Below are positions 43,985-51,847 of a stretch of DNA of 64,000 nt, piece by piece. Source of the stretch: Gammaproteobacteria bacterium. GTDB taxonomy: Bacteria > Pseudomonadota > Gammaproteobacteria > Acidiferrobacterales > Sulfurifustaceae. The first letter of the stretch is position 1; each line of letters starts with the position of its first letter. The position numbers were made by a program, and so were the translations under genes. The notes under the pieces were generated by a model. That model ran no database searches. It saw nothing but the letters and a program-made list of their open reading frames with translations, and was not told where the DNA came from. Location of the stretch: the NCBI GenBank assembly GCA_004298065.1, contig SCRL01000089.1, positions 1-64,000 on the forward strand, read 5' to 3'.

Positions 43985-44668
43985 TCAATCGTGCGAGACA
44001 CGCAGCGCGGCGGCGGTCGCCCAGGGGATGAGACTCAATGCCAGAACCAGGAACGCGGCCAACAGGGACAGGTGTGCTTCGGTGCTCAGGCCCTCGACGG
44101 CGGCGGTGACGCTGCTCGCGCCGAAAATGAGCACGGGAGTATACAACGGCAGCACCAGCAGCGAAACCAGCACGCCGCCACCGCGCAGACCGAGCGTGAG
44201 CGCCGCGCCGACGCTCCCGATCAGGCTTAAGACCGGCGTGCCGAGCGCAAGCGACACGACCAGCGTGCCCATGGCCTCGGCCGAGAGGCCAAGCTGCAGC
44301 GCGAGCAGCGGCGACAGCAGCACCAGCGGCAGGCCGGTGAGCACCCAGTGGGCGGCGGTCTTGGCAAGCACCAGCACCGTCAACGGATGCGGCGCGAGCA
44401 GCAGTTGTTCGAGCGTGCCGTCGGCGTGGTCGTTGGCGAACAACCGATTGAGCGACAGCATGGCCGCCAGCAGCGCCGCGACCCAGAGCACGCCCGGCGC
44501 GAGCGCGCGCAGCATCGCCGGCTCAGGGCCGACGCCGAGCGGGAACAGGCTCACGACGATGGCGAAGAAGATGAGCGGCGTCAGCACATCGGTCGAGCGC
44601 CGCAGCGCCACAGTGAGATCGCGCCGGAACACGCACAGAACGGCGCGGGCGAGGGAGTGCGGGTTCAT
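43985..44668 (-). CDS. ccmB: Haem exporter protein CcmB
   Basis: 227 residues with six spans. The N-terminal segment FRRDLTVALRRSTDVLTPLIFFAIVVSLFPLGVGPEP (in pieces) is a hallmark of CcmB, followed by ALAPGVLWVAALLAAMLSLNRLFANDHADG. It is the permease partner of the ATPase CcmA. ATG overlaps ccmA by four bases. It ends four bases before the chosen ccmC start. Confidence 0.95.
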   Translation of the reverse strand: MNPHSLARAVLCVFRRDLTVALRRSTDVLTPLIFFAIVVSLFPLGVGPEPAMLRALAPGVLWVAALLAAMLSLNRLFANDHADGTLEQLLLAPHPLTVLVLAKTAAHWVLTGLPLVLLSPLLALQLGLSAEAMGTLVVSLALGTPVLSLIGSVGAALTLGLRGGGVLVSLLVLPLYTPVLIFGASSVTAAVEGLSTEAHLSLLAAFLVLALSLIPWATAAALRVSHD

Positions 44669-45273
44669 GAATCCAGCCGGACCGAGAGGACCGTATGCAG
44701 TTCGATGGCGAGGTCCTGGTGCGAGGTGAGCACGATCATCCCGCCGGCGGTCAGGTGCGCAGACAGCAGCGCGTTCATGACCTCGGTCGAGCGCGCGTCG
44801 AGCGCGCTGAAGGGCTCGTCCAGAATCCAGAGCAGTTTGTGCGCCACCAGCAGGCGCGCCAGCGCCAGCCGGCGTTTCTGGCCCTGGGACAGGATTTTGG
44901 CCGGGAAACCGCCGTAGGCCAGCAGGCCGACCTGTTCCAGCGCGGTATCCGGCGCTGTTTTCTGGCCCGCGATGCCGGCGGCCACGCGCAGGTTTTCGCG
45001 CAGCGTCAGTTCACCCTGGATGCCGTTGAGGTGACCGACGTAGGCAAGCGCGCCGCGATAGTCGTCGCCGAGGTCATGGATGTCGGTGCCGTTCCAGCGG
45101 ATTTCGCCGGCGGCGGGACGGCTGAAGCCGCAGAGCGCGCGCAGCAACGTGGTCTTGCCGCTGCCGTTGGCGCCGGTGATGTGAACCAACTCGCCGGCCT
45201 TGAGCGCGAACGAAAGATGGTTGAACAGCGGGCGGTCGCCGCGCACACACGCGAGGTTGGTGACGTCGAGCAT
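44665..45273 (-). CDS. ccmA: Haem exporter ATP-binding protein CcmA
   Basis: 202 residues, ABC ATPase. Walker A ITGANGSGKTTLLRAL (about 33-48), signature LSQGQKRRLALARLL (about 126-140) and Walker B LLWILDEPFSALD (about 144-156). With CcmB it uses ATP to release haem-loaded CcmE from CcmC/D. It is first in the ccmABCDEG operon; the gene for tRNA-Arg lies 21 bases upstream on the same strand. Confidence 0.95.
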   Translation of the reverse strand: MLDVTNLACVRGDRPLFNHLSFALKAGELVHITGANGSGKTTLLRALCGFSRPAAGEIRWNGTDIHDLGDDYRGALAYVGHLNGIQGELTLRENLRVAAGIAGQKTAPDTALEQVGLLAYGGFPAKILSQGQKRRLALARLLVAHKLLWILDEPFSALDARSTEVMNALLSAHLTAGGMIVLTSHQDLAIELHTVLSVRLDS

Positions 45274-45294
45274 CGATTGCCTTGTTTTCGTATC

Positions 45295-45370
45295 TGGTGC
45301 CCCGGGCCGGAATCGAACCGGCGACCTGCCGCTTAGGAGGCGGCTGCTCTATCCACTGGGCTACCGGGGC
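45295..45370 (-). tRNA. tRNA-Arg (anticodon CCT)
   Basis: 76 bases including an encoded CCA end. The cloverleaf folds with acceptor stem GCCCCGG / CCGGGGC, D-arm AGCCCAGTGGATAGAGC, anticodon stem GCCGC-type pairing around loop CTCCTAA (anticodon CCT, 45335-45337 on the plus strand) and T-arm GGTTCGAATCC. It reads AGG codons. A TAGAAT -10-like word lies at 45379-45384 just ahead of it, and the dispersed repeat begins in its -35 region. Confidence 0.97.
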
Positions 45371-45398
45371 GCGCGCTCATTCTAGCGGAAAACCCTGA

Positions 45399-45558
45399 TA
45401 CAGGGATGTTGCGCCCAGTGTCCGAGGCGAATGCTCCTTCGGCAATGGGCGCATGTAGCCGCAATGAGCGACATTACCTTGGGCGCAATGCCGCCGTCTC
45501 CGAAAGAGCTTCGCCACGGGAGCTGGCGGCTACCGATTAGGGTGCCGAGGGATGCAAA
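45399..45558 (+). repeat. Dispersed intergenic repeat, long copy 2
   Basis: About 160 bp, the same element and orientation as 4172-4330, with shared ends TACAGGGATGT and GATGCAAA and the same central inverted halves. It occupies almost the entire gap between tRNA-Arg and the GGDEF-EAL gene. Its left edge is 29 bases upstream of the tRNA. Confidence 0.85.
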
Positions 45559-45582
45559 ATCGTACAACGCCGCGAACCGGGC

Positions 45583-48129
45583 TCAGTTTTTACCCGGGCG
45601 GTTGCCATGTGCAACGACCAACTGTTCGGGTGCGACCGCGGGGGAGTAGAGGTAGCCCTGGATGGCGTCGCAGCCGTATTTTTTCAGCAGCGCGAGCTGG
45701 GCCTCGGTCTCCACGCCCTCGGCGACGACCTTGAGCCCCAGGCGGTGCGCCATGTAGATGATGGTTTCGACCAATGCCTCATCCGGCGCGTTGGTGGTGA
45801 TGTTGCGCACGAACTCGCGGTCGATCTTGACGATGTCTACCGGAAAGCGGCGCAGGTAGCTGAGCGACGAGAAGCCGGTGCCGAAGTCGTCCATGGCGAT
45901 GGTGACGCCGATATCCTTCAGACTCTTCAGCGTTTCTCCCGCCGCCTGGATATCGGCGAGCAGCACGCTCTCCGTTATTTCCAGGCACAGTTGCTGTGGC
46001 TCGAGCGGCGTTTCCTTGAGGATGCGCGTAACGTTGGCGACGAAATCCGGCCGCATCAGCTGGCGTGTCGAGATATTGACGGCGACATAGACGGGACCGG
46101 CACCGGTGCGGGCCCAGACCTGTTGTTGTTGCGCCGCCTGACGCAGTACCCACTCGCCGATGGACAGGATCAGGCCGGTTTCCTCCATGATCGGGATGAA
46201 CTCGTGCAGCGGCATCATCCCGCGCGCGTTGTGCTGCCAACGCAGCAGCGCTTCGGCGCCAGTCGTGCGTCCCGACGGCAGGTCGATGATCGGTTGGTAA
46301 TGGAGCACGAACTCGTTACGCTCGAGCGCGCGGCGCAGCTGCGTCTCCACCGCCAGGCGCTGGGTCACGCGCGCGGTCATGGCCGAGGAGTAGAACTGGT
46401 AGCTGTTTCGCCCCGACTCCTTGGCGTGGTACATGGCGGTATCCGCGGCCTTGATGAGCGCATCGGCCTCTTTTTCGTCCAGCGGGTACAGGGCGATGCC
46501 GATGGAAGCGGTGATGTGGAACTCGCGCCCGTCCACCACGAACGGTTCGACCAGCACGTCCAGTACCTTCTGCGCCACCAGCACCGCCTGGTCCGGGTGC
46601 TCGATGTCCTCGAGGATGACGGTGAACTCGTCGCCGCCGAGGCGCGCGACGGTGTCGATCTCGCGCGCACAGCCGCCGAGCCGGGTCGCAACCTCCTTGA
46701 GCAGGCGGTCGCCGAGCGCGTGTCCGAGACTGTCGTTGATGGTCTTGAAGCGATCGAGGTCGAGGAACAACAGCGCCACCATGCACTCCTGCCGATGGGC
46801 GCGGTTGAGCGACTGCTCCAGGCGGTCGCGGAACAGCGAGCGATTGGGCAGGTTGGTGAGCGGGTCGTGGAACGCCAGGTAATCGAGTTGCGCCTGGTTG
46901 CGCATCATTTCGGAGATGTCCTTGCCCGTGGAGATGAACAGCGTGATACGGCCGTCGTCATCACGCAGCGGCAGGATGGTCTTGTCCTCGAAATAGAGTG
47001 AGTCGTCCTTTTTCTTGTTGAGCAGCACGTCGCGGAAGGCGCGGCCCTCCAGCAGGGTGTCCCACATCCGCCGGAAGTATTCCTTGTCGTGCCGCCCGGA
47101 CTTGAGCAGGCTGGTCTTTTTCCCGAGCGCCTCGTCGCGGCGCCAGCCCGTGACCTGCTCGAAACCCGGGTTGACGTACTGGATGATGCCGTTGCGGTCG
47201 GTCACGCAGACGATGTCGCTCGTGTGCTCGACGATGCTCGAGAGCATCCGCATCCGGTCCTCGGCCTGCTGGCGCTCGGCCATCTCGGTCTTGAGCAGCA
47301 GGTTCTGTGACTCGAGCCGATCGAGCGCGCCGCGGAGCTCCTCGGTGGCCTGGCGCACGCGGTCCTGCATGCGCTCCTGCGATTCCTGCAGGTGCGCGGC
47401 CATGATGTTGATGCCGCCCTCGAGTACGCGCAGTTCGCCGCTGTCCTCCGTGCGCGCACGGGTATCGAGTCGGCCTTCGCCCAGTTGTTTCACCGTATCG
47501 ACGAGGTGCAGGATCGGTGCGCTTACCTGCCGTCCCATGTACCAGCCGAGAGTAGCGGCGATCAGCAGGCCGAGCAGCGTGATCGACAGGCTGCTCAGAA
47601 TGATGCGGTCCTTCTGCGCCGCGTTGCCTTCGAGCGAGAGCTCGATCCGCACCCAGCCGAGCACCGGGGGTGGCACCGATGGCCGGGTATCGCCGGTTGC
47701 GGCCTCGCCGATATAGTCCTCGATGATCACGCGCGTCTGGCGGATCGGCGCCGTGACGCTCAGCACGTTGCCAGCGCGTTCGCTGGTGATTTCAACCGGC
47801 TGCACCGCCGCGCCGACCGGTGCCGTGGCCAGTTTGCCGGCACTCGCGAGCGGTTTGCCTGACTCATCGGTGATGGTCACGGAACGCACGTCCGCTTCAT
47901 ACAGCGCGGCGCGCGCCAACGATTCGAGAATGGCACGGTTTCCCGAGAACACGCCGTATTCGCAGGCCGGCGCGAGCTGGCGCGCGATGGCCCGGCCGCG
48001 TTCGTGCACCGAGCTTTCAAGCTCGCGAATCTGGACGTTCATCAGGTAGAGACCGAGCATGACGGCGATCAGCGACGCCGGCAGCAGGGAGATGAGTATC
48101 ACTCTGGATTTGATGCCCCAGTTTTTCAT
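45583..48129 (-). CDS. Membrane GGDEF-EAL protein with HAMP and PAS domains
   Basis: 848 residues: span (about 10-30), periplasmic sensor (30-175), second span (about 178-200), HAMP (about 200-255), coiled linker, PAS (about 290-410; CVTDRNGIIQYVNPGFEQVTGW), GGDEF (about 415-575) and EAL (about 590-840). The GGDEF motif ARLGGDEF and I-site REID are intact. The EAL motifs GAEALLRW, CLEITESVL and AMDDFGTGFSSLSYL are intact too. It may thus make or degrade c-di-GMP depending on signal. It is third in an operon after a TonB receptor and an ABC-type binding protein, four bases behind the latter. Confidence 0.93.
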   Translation of the reverse strand: MKNWGIKSRVILISLLPASLIAVMLGLYLMNVQIRELESSVHERGRAIARQLAPACEYGVFSGNRAILESLARAALYEADVRSVTITDESGKPLASAGKLATAPVGAAVQPVEITSERAGNVLSVTAPIRQTRVIIEDYIGEAATGDTRPSVPPPVLGWVRIELSLEGNAAQKDRIILSSLSITLLGLLIAATLGWYMGRQVSAPILHLVDTVKQLGEGRLDTRARTEDSGELRVLEGGINIMAAHLQESQERMQDRVRQATEELRGALDRLESQNLLLKTEMAERQQAEDRMRMLSSIVEHTSDIVCVTDRNGIIQYVNPGFEQVTGWRRDEALGKKTSLLKSGRHDKEYFRRMWDTLLEGRAFRDVLLNKKKDDSLYFEDKTILPLRDDDGRITLFISTGKDISEMMRNQAQLDYLAFHDPLTNLPNRSLFRDRLEQSLNRAHRQECMVALLFLDLDRFKTINDSLGHALGDRLLKEVATRLGGCAREIDTVARLGGDEFTVILEDIEHPDQAVLVAQKVLDVLVEPFVVDGREFHITASIGIALYPLDEKEADALIKAADTAMYHAKESGRNSYQFYSSAMTARVTQRLAVETQLRRALERNEFVLHYQPIIDLPSGRTTGAEALLRWQHNARGMMPLHEFIPIMEETGLILSIGEWVLRQAAQQQQVWARTGAGPVYVAVNISTRQLMRPDFVANVTRILKETPLEPQQLCLEITESVLLADIQAAGETLKSLKDIGVTIAMDDFGTGFSSLSYLRRFPVDIVKIDREFVRNITTNAPDEALVETIIYMAHRLGLKVVAEGVETEAQLALLKKYGCDAIQGYLYSPAVAPEQLVVAHGNRPGKN

Positions 48130-48133
48130 GGCG

Positions 48134-49087
48134 TTACTCCGGGCGATCCTGCAACCGGTTCAAGAGCGTTTGTTCGTCCGGGATATCCAGCCCGAGCGAG
48201 GCGGCCACGCGACGGTTCACGGCGACAGCGAAGTACCTCGGATATTGCGGCGGTGGCAACGGACGTGCCGGCGCCTGCAGCGCCTGGCGCACGATCTCCG
48301 CTGCCTGCCGGCCGGTCTGTGCGGGTGTGGAATACACCGCGAGCAGCGCCCCGGCCTCGACAAAGGCGCGCGAGAAGCCCACGACCGGAACCTTGCGGTG
48401 ATATGTGGCGATCAGCAGGTGGTGAAGGGTGTTGCTGTTGAACACCATCGGATCGGGAAGCGATAGCAGCGCATCGCTTTCCTCCAGGATCTCGTTCAGC
48501 TGCGGGATTAGCTCGGTGGGTGAGGACAAGTGCCGCACCTGCAGCGCCAGATCGCGGTCGCGCGCGGCGGTGACGAGCTCGTTTTCCAGCGACGCCGTCG
48601 CTGGACCCAGAATCACCGCCACGCGCGTGTGTTCCGGCAACGCGAAGCCGACGAGGTTGAACTGGCGGCGCAGCGGCTGATCGACATAGATGGCGGTATG
48701 ACGTCGCGTGCGATTCTGAGTCCGTTCACGCGCCAGATCGAGATAGGCCTGGCGCGGCAGTAAGGTATGCAATATCGGCGTGGAGGCGTGCTGCAAAGCC
48801 GTGAGTTTGGCGGCTTGCGTGCCCACCGTGACAATCATGCTGGGCAGCGTATCGGTATTTTCCGTCAGGCGACGCACGCCGTCCGCCAACGTCACGACGT
48901 TCACTTCGATGTCTTGTCCGGCGTGCTGCGTGAGCGTTTGTCGCAGACTGCTCGCGACCTCCTGGTACTCCGGCTGGTCTTTCGAAAGCAGCACCAGTAC
49001 GTTCTTTTCTGCTGCCGTGCCTGGACCGGCCCATGCCAGGATCAGCGGGCACCAGAGGGTCATCAGCAGGGAAGGTAGGCGGTACAT
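48134..49087 (-). CDS. ABC-type substrate-binding protein (PF04392-like)
   Basis: 317 residues. Signal peptide to about GTAA (residue 25), then a two-lobe Rossmann-like periplasmic binding fold: NVLVLLSKDQPEYQEVASSLRQTL, PSMIVTVGTQAAKLT, RVAVILGPATASLENEL, and KVPVVGFSRAFVEAGALLAVYSTPAQTGRQAAEI. The last stretch is characteristic of the ABC_sub_bind family. No ABC permease is near. It lies between a TonB receptor and a GGDEF-EAL protein, so it probably feeds ligand information to the GGDEF-EAL sensor domain rather than to a transporter (inference). Confidence 0.85.
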   Translation of the reverse strand: MYRLPSLLMTLWCPLILAWAGPGTAAEKNVLVLLSKDQPEYQEVASSLRQTLTQHAGQDIEVNVVTLADGVRRLTENTDTLPSMIVTVGTQAAKLTALQHASTPILHTLLPRQAYLDLARERTQNRTRRHTAIYVDQPLRRQFNLVGFALPEHTRVAVILGPATASLENELVTAARDRDLALQVRHLSSPTELIPQLNEILEESDALLSLPDPMVFNSNTLHHLLIATYHRKVPVVGFSRAFVEAGALLAVYSTPAQTGRQAAEIVRQALQAPARPLPPPQYPRYFAVAVNRRVAASLGLDIPDEQTLLNRLQDRPE

Positions 49088-49108
49088 GGCCGGGGAGGGG
49101 AACCCTGA

Positions 49109-51181
49109 CTACCTGAATTCCAGTGACAGCGTGTACAGGTAACGCGTATCCAGTACCGCCGAGTCATCGAAGTCGAAGTGTGCCCCGGTGATGTTCTGTA
49201 CCGTCATGGCCGTCTGGCCCCGGATATCGCCGCTGCGGAATTTCCAGGCCAGACGCACATCGCCCGTGGTGTACTGCCCGGTTCGCTCCGTGCCGCCGCC
49301 GAGGTATTCCATGTCGGTCACGATGCGGTAGCTGGCACTGGCCTCGAACCCGCGCGGGAATTTATGGAGCACCATGAGGTTGGTGGTTTCCGTGGGCGTG
49401 GCATGAAGGGTCTCGCTGTACGTAACCGGGGTGAGCCGCGTCAGGGTTTGGCCTTCCTGGTTAGCGTGGACATAGCCAAGCAGCATGCGCGTGCGAGGGG
49501 TGAGTCGCCAGGCGAGCTGGATATCCGCGCCGCTGACCTCGGCGTAGCCGTCATTGCGGAAGCTGGTGCCGCCGTTACCCAGCAGGTCAGCGACAGTCGG
49601 GTCGAGGGTGGGAGCGGAGATGATGTCACGGATCGTGTCGCGATAGAGCCGCACGTCCAGCACGGCGCCGCCGTGGGCGGGAAATTCGCCGGTGTAGCCC
49701 AACTCATAGGTTGTGATTCGCTCGGGAACGAGCGTTCGGTTGTTCTTGATCGTGCGGTCCAGCGCGACCCCGTCGGGAAAACGGAAAGCGGTATCGGCGC
49801 GATGTTCGTACAGCGACGGCGTGCGATAAGCACGTGTGACGCCGGCGCGCAGGGTGTGGTGCCGCGTCAGGTGATGGTTGATCGCCAGGCGTGGCGAGGT
49901 TTCGCCGCCAGTGATGCTGTTGTGCTCATACATGGCGCCGGCATTCAGCACCGTATTCGGCGTGAGCCTCCACTCGGCATTGGCGAAAAATCTGCGCAAC
50001 CGGTTGCTGATGTAGTCCGTGGTGCCGAACCAGCCCTTGCCGGCGACGCGGTCGAAACGCAGTTCGCCGCCCCAGACCAGACGGACATCGTTCCAGGGGC
50101 GGAAGGTGTGAAATAACTCGATGTCGAAGCGCTCCGCGGTTGTGTCTTCGACGGCATTAATGCGTTGATCCGGGTAGCCTAGCGCGGCCAGCGCGGCCAT
50201 CGTACCTGCGCTAAGGATCTGCGAGAGCTGGGCGGTGTTATAGGTGTCCGAGGCGCGATGGTAGTTGTGATAGAACTGCAGGTTGATTTCCTCGTCGGCG
50301 CTCAATACCCGTTTCCAGCGCAATTGCTGGAAGCTGCTGCTGATATTCTCTTCACGCGCCGGGCTGGTGAGGCTGGTCGGATCACCCTTGCCGCGCGGTC
50401 CGGTGTTGTATCCGAATTGAATGTCGAAAGAATCCCTGGCGTTGGCCTGGTAGTCGCCGCGGAATGTCAGGAACGTAGAGCGTTTGTTGTCGGGAGTATT
50501 CGAAGTGATGCCCTCGTCCTGTTGTTGTCCCGCCGTCAGTCGATAACTGAGTTTTCCCGATTCGTTACCATAGCGAACAACGTTCCGATGGGTTCCGAGG
50601 TCTCCGTGTATCGTGGCGATCCGGGCGCCGTGATCCAGCCCGGGCTCGCGCGTGATTATATTGATGACACCGTAGAAGGCATTGGCACCGTAGGTAACGC
50701 CGTTCGGGCCGCGAATGACTTCGATGCGCTCGATGTCCTCGATGGCGAGCGGCAGGTCCTGCCACTGCACGCCGCCGAAGAGCGGTGTATAAACCGAACG
50801 TCCATCCACCAGTACCTGCATCCGACGTGCATAACTGTCGGTCAGGCCATGGTAGGTGACGACGCTGGTGCGACCATTGGCATGGCCGACTTGGAAACCG
50901 GGCACCAGTTTGAACAGGTCGGGAATCTCGATGGCACCGGAGGCCTCGATCATCTCGCGGTCGATGACCGTGATGGCGGCAGGGCTTTCGGATACCGGCT
51001 GCGACAGGCGCGTGGCGCTCAACACCACCGGAATATCCTGAAAGAAGATTTCCTCCGGTGTGCGTGCAGTTGTGGAATCCGCTGCACTAGCGGATGCTGC
51101 CCACAGCGCCGCGAACGTCGCAAGGATGGTCACACCCAGCCGCGAGGGGCGCGGCCAGTTGTGTTTCGCTGACAAAGCCAA
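49109..51181 (-). CDS. TonB-dependent outer-membrane receptor
   Basis: 690 residues from a TTG at 51181 (no ATG is available before the plug domain; GGGGG lies about ten bases upstream). Signal peptide to about SAADS (residue 35). A plug domain covers about 50-165 (PVVLSATRLSQPVSESPAAITVIDREMIEASGA, IEVIRGPNGVTYGANAFYGVINIITR in pieces). The beta-barrel ends with aromatic YTLSLEFR, the usual outer-membrane C-terminus. The substrate is unknown; no riboswitch or Fur box was recognised upstream. First gene of the receptor/binding protein/GGDEF-EAL operon. Confidence 0.9.
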   Translation of the reverse strand: MALSAKHNWPRPSRLGVTILATFAALWAASASAADSTTARTPEEIFFQDIPVVLSATRLSQPVSESPAAITVIDREMIEASGAIEIPDLFKLVPGFQVGHANGRTSVVTYHGLTDSYARRMQVLVDGRSVYTPLFGGVQWQDLPLAIEDIERIEVIRGPNGVTYGANAFYGVINIITREPGLDHGARIATIHGDLGTHRNVVRYGNESGKLSYRLTAGQQQDEGITSNTPDNKRSTFLTFRGDYQANARDSFDIQFGYNTGPRGKGDPTSLTSPAREENISSSFQQLRWKRVLSADEEINLQFYHNYHRASDTYNTAQLSQILSAGTMAALAALGYPDQRINAVEDTTAERFDIELFHTFRPWNDVRLVWGGELRFDRVAGKGWFGTTDYISNRLRRFFANAEWRLTPNTVLNAGAMYEHNSITGGETSPRLAINHHLTRHHTLRAGVTRAYRTPSLYEHRADTAFRFPDGVALDRTIKNNRTLVPERITTYELGYTGEFPAHGGAVLDVRLYRDTIRDIISAPTLDPTVADLLGNGGTSFRNDGYAEVSGADIQLAWRLTPRTRMLLGYVHANQEGQTLTRLTPVTYSETLHATPTETTNLMVLHKFPRGFEASASYRIVTDMEYLGGGTERTGQYTTGDVRLAWKFRSGDIRGQTAMTVQNITGAHFDFDDSAVLDTRYLYTLSLEFR

Positions 51182-51451
51182 ACGATCGCCCCCGTGGCGT
51201 TACGACCGGTTATTCCGAGCGCAGCCCATCCACGCATGGCGCGTAGCGGTATCTGTCATGCGTCGGTTTTATTTAGGTTATTAGTGTCACATCAGGGGCG
51301 TGGTGTCCTGCCACGACCCATCTGTCCAATGAAAGTATAAATGCACGCAGGGGACGGGTGGGAGATAAGGTGTGCCGGCGCCCAACCCACCTTTGGCGGG
51401 CGTTCGTATGGCGCTCATTTACTGGCGATTTTAGGTGACTGGGGGAGGAAA

Positions 51452-51527
51452 TGGTGGAGCGGAAGGGGATCGAACCCTCGACCTCTGCATTGCGAACGCA
51501 GCGCTCTCCCAGCTGAGCTACCGCCCC
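51452..51527 (-). tRNA. tRNA-Ala (anticodon CGC)
   Basis: 76 bases with encoded CCA. Acceptor stem GGGGCGG / CCGCTCC shows the G3-U70 wobble pair, the alanine identity element. The anticodon loop is TTCGCAA, giving CGC, which reads GCG. The D-arm and T-arm (GGTTCGATCC) are standard. Confidence 0.97.
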
Positions 51528-51549
51528 ATTTTGTTCGTAAGAACATAAG

Positions 51550-51580
51550 ATTCTAGCATAAGGAATTGACATATTGCCAA
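51550..51580 (-). promoter_or_regulatory. Candidate sigma-70 promoter of tRNA-Ala
   Basis: On the minus strand the extended -10 TGCTAGAAT (51550-51558) lies about 23 bases ahead of the tRNA. TTGGCA (51575-51580) is a possible -35 with a long 19-base spacer. Confidence 0.45.
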
Positions 51581-51847
51581 ATGTTCCCAATTTAGGATTT
51601 TCGGTGAGCGCGCCTGGGATCATCATTGCTGGATGACATCAGTGAACCTAAACCGGGCCGGTTAGTTCAATTGTGCTGAGAGAGTTCTGCAAGAGTCAGC
51701 CGTCGAATACGGACATGGAGCTGCAAAACAGACGGGTAAGTAGACTGGCAAAAGATGCATCTCAGAAAAGATAAGCTAGAATTTAATAAAAATAGATTTA
51801 CCAAGGACGTTTTACCCATTTATTTGGTTTAGCCGAATTTAAATTGC
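51581..51847. other. AT-rich intergenic region without a recognised gene
   Basis: Between the tRNA-Ala promoter and the membrane protein at 51848 I see no gene. Base composition becomes AT-rich towards 51770-51847, with several TAAAAATA/TTTAAAT words that could serve as a promoter for 51848, but no clear -35/-10 pair. Confidence 0.4.

Noticed and set aside
51182-51451. Cobalamin riboswitch or Fur box upstream of the TonB receptor
   Set aside because: I found neither a B12-box-like conserved word nor a convincing Fur palindrome in the leader.
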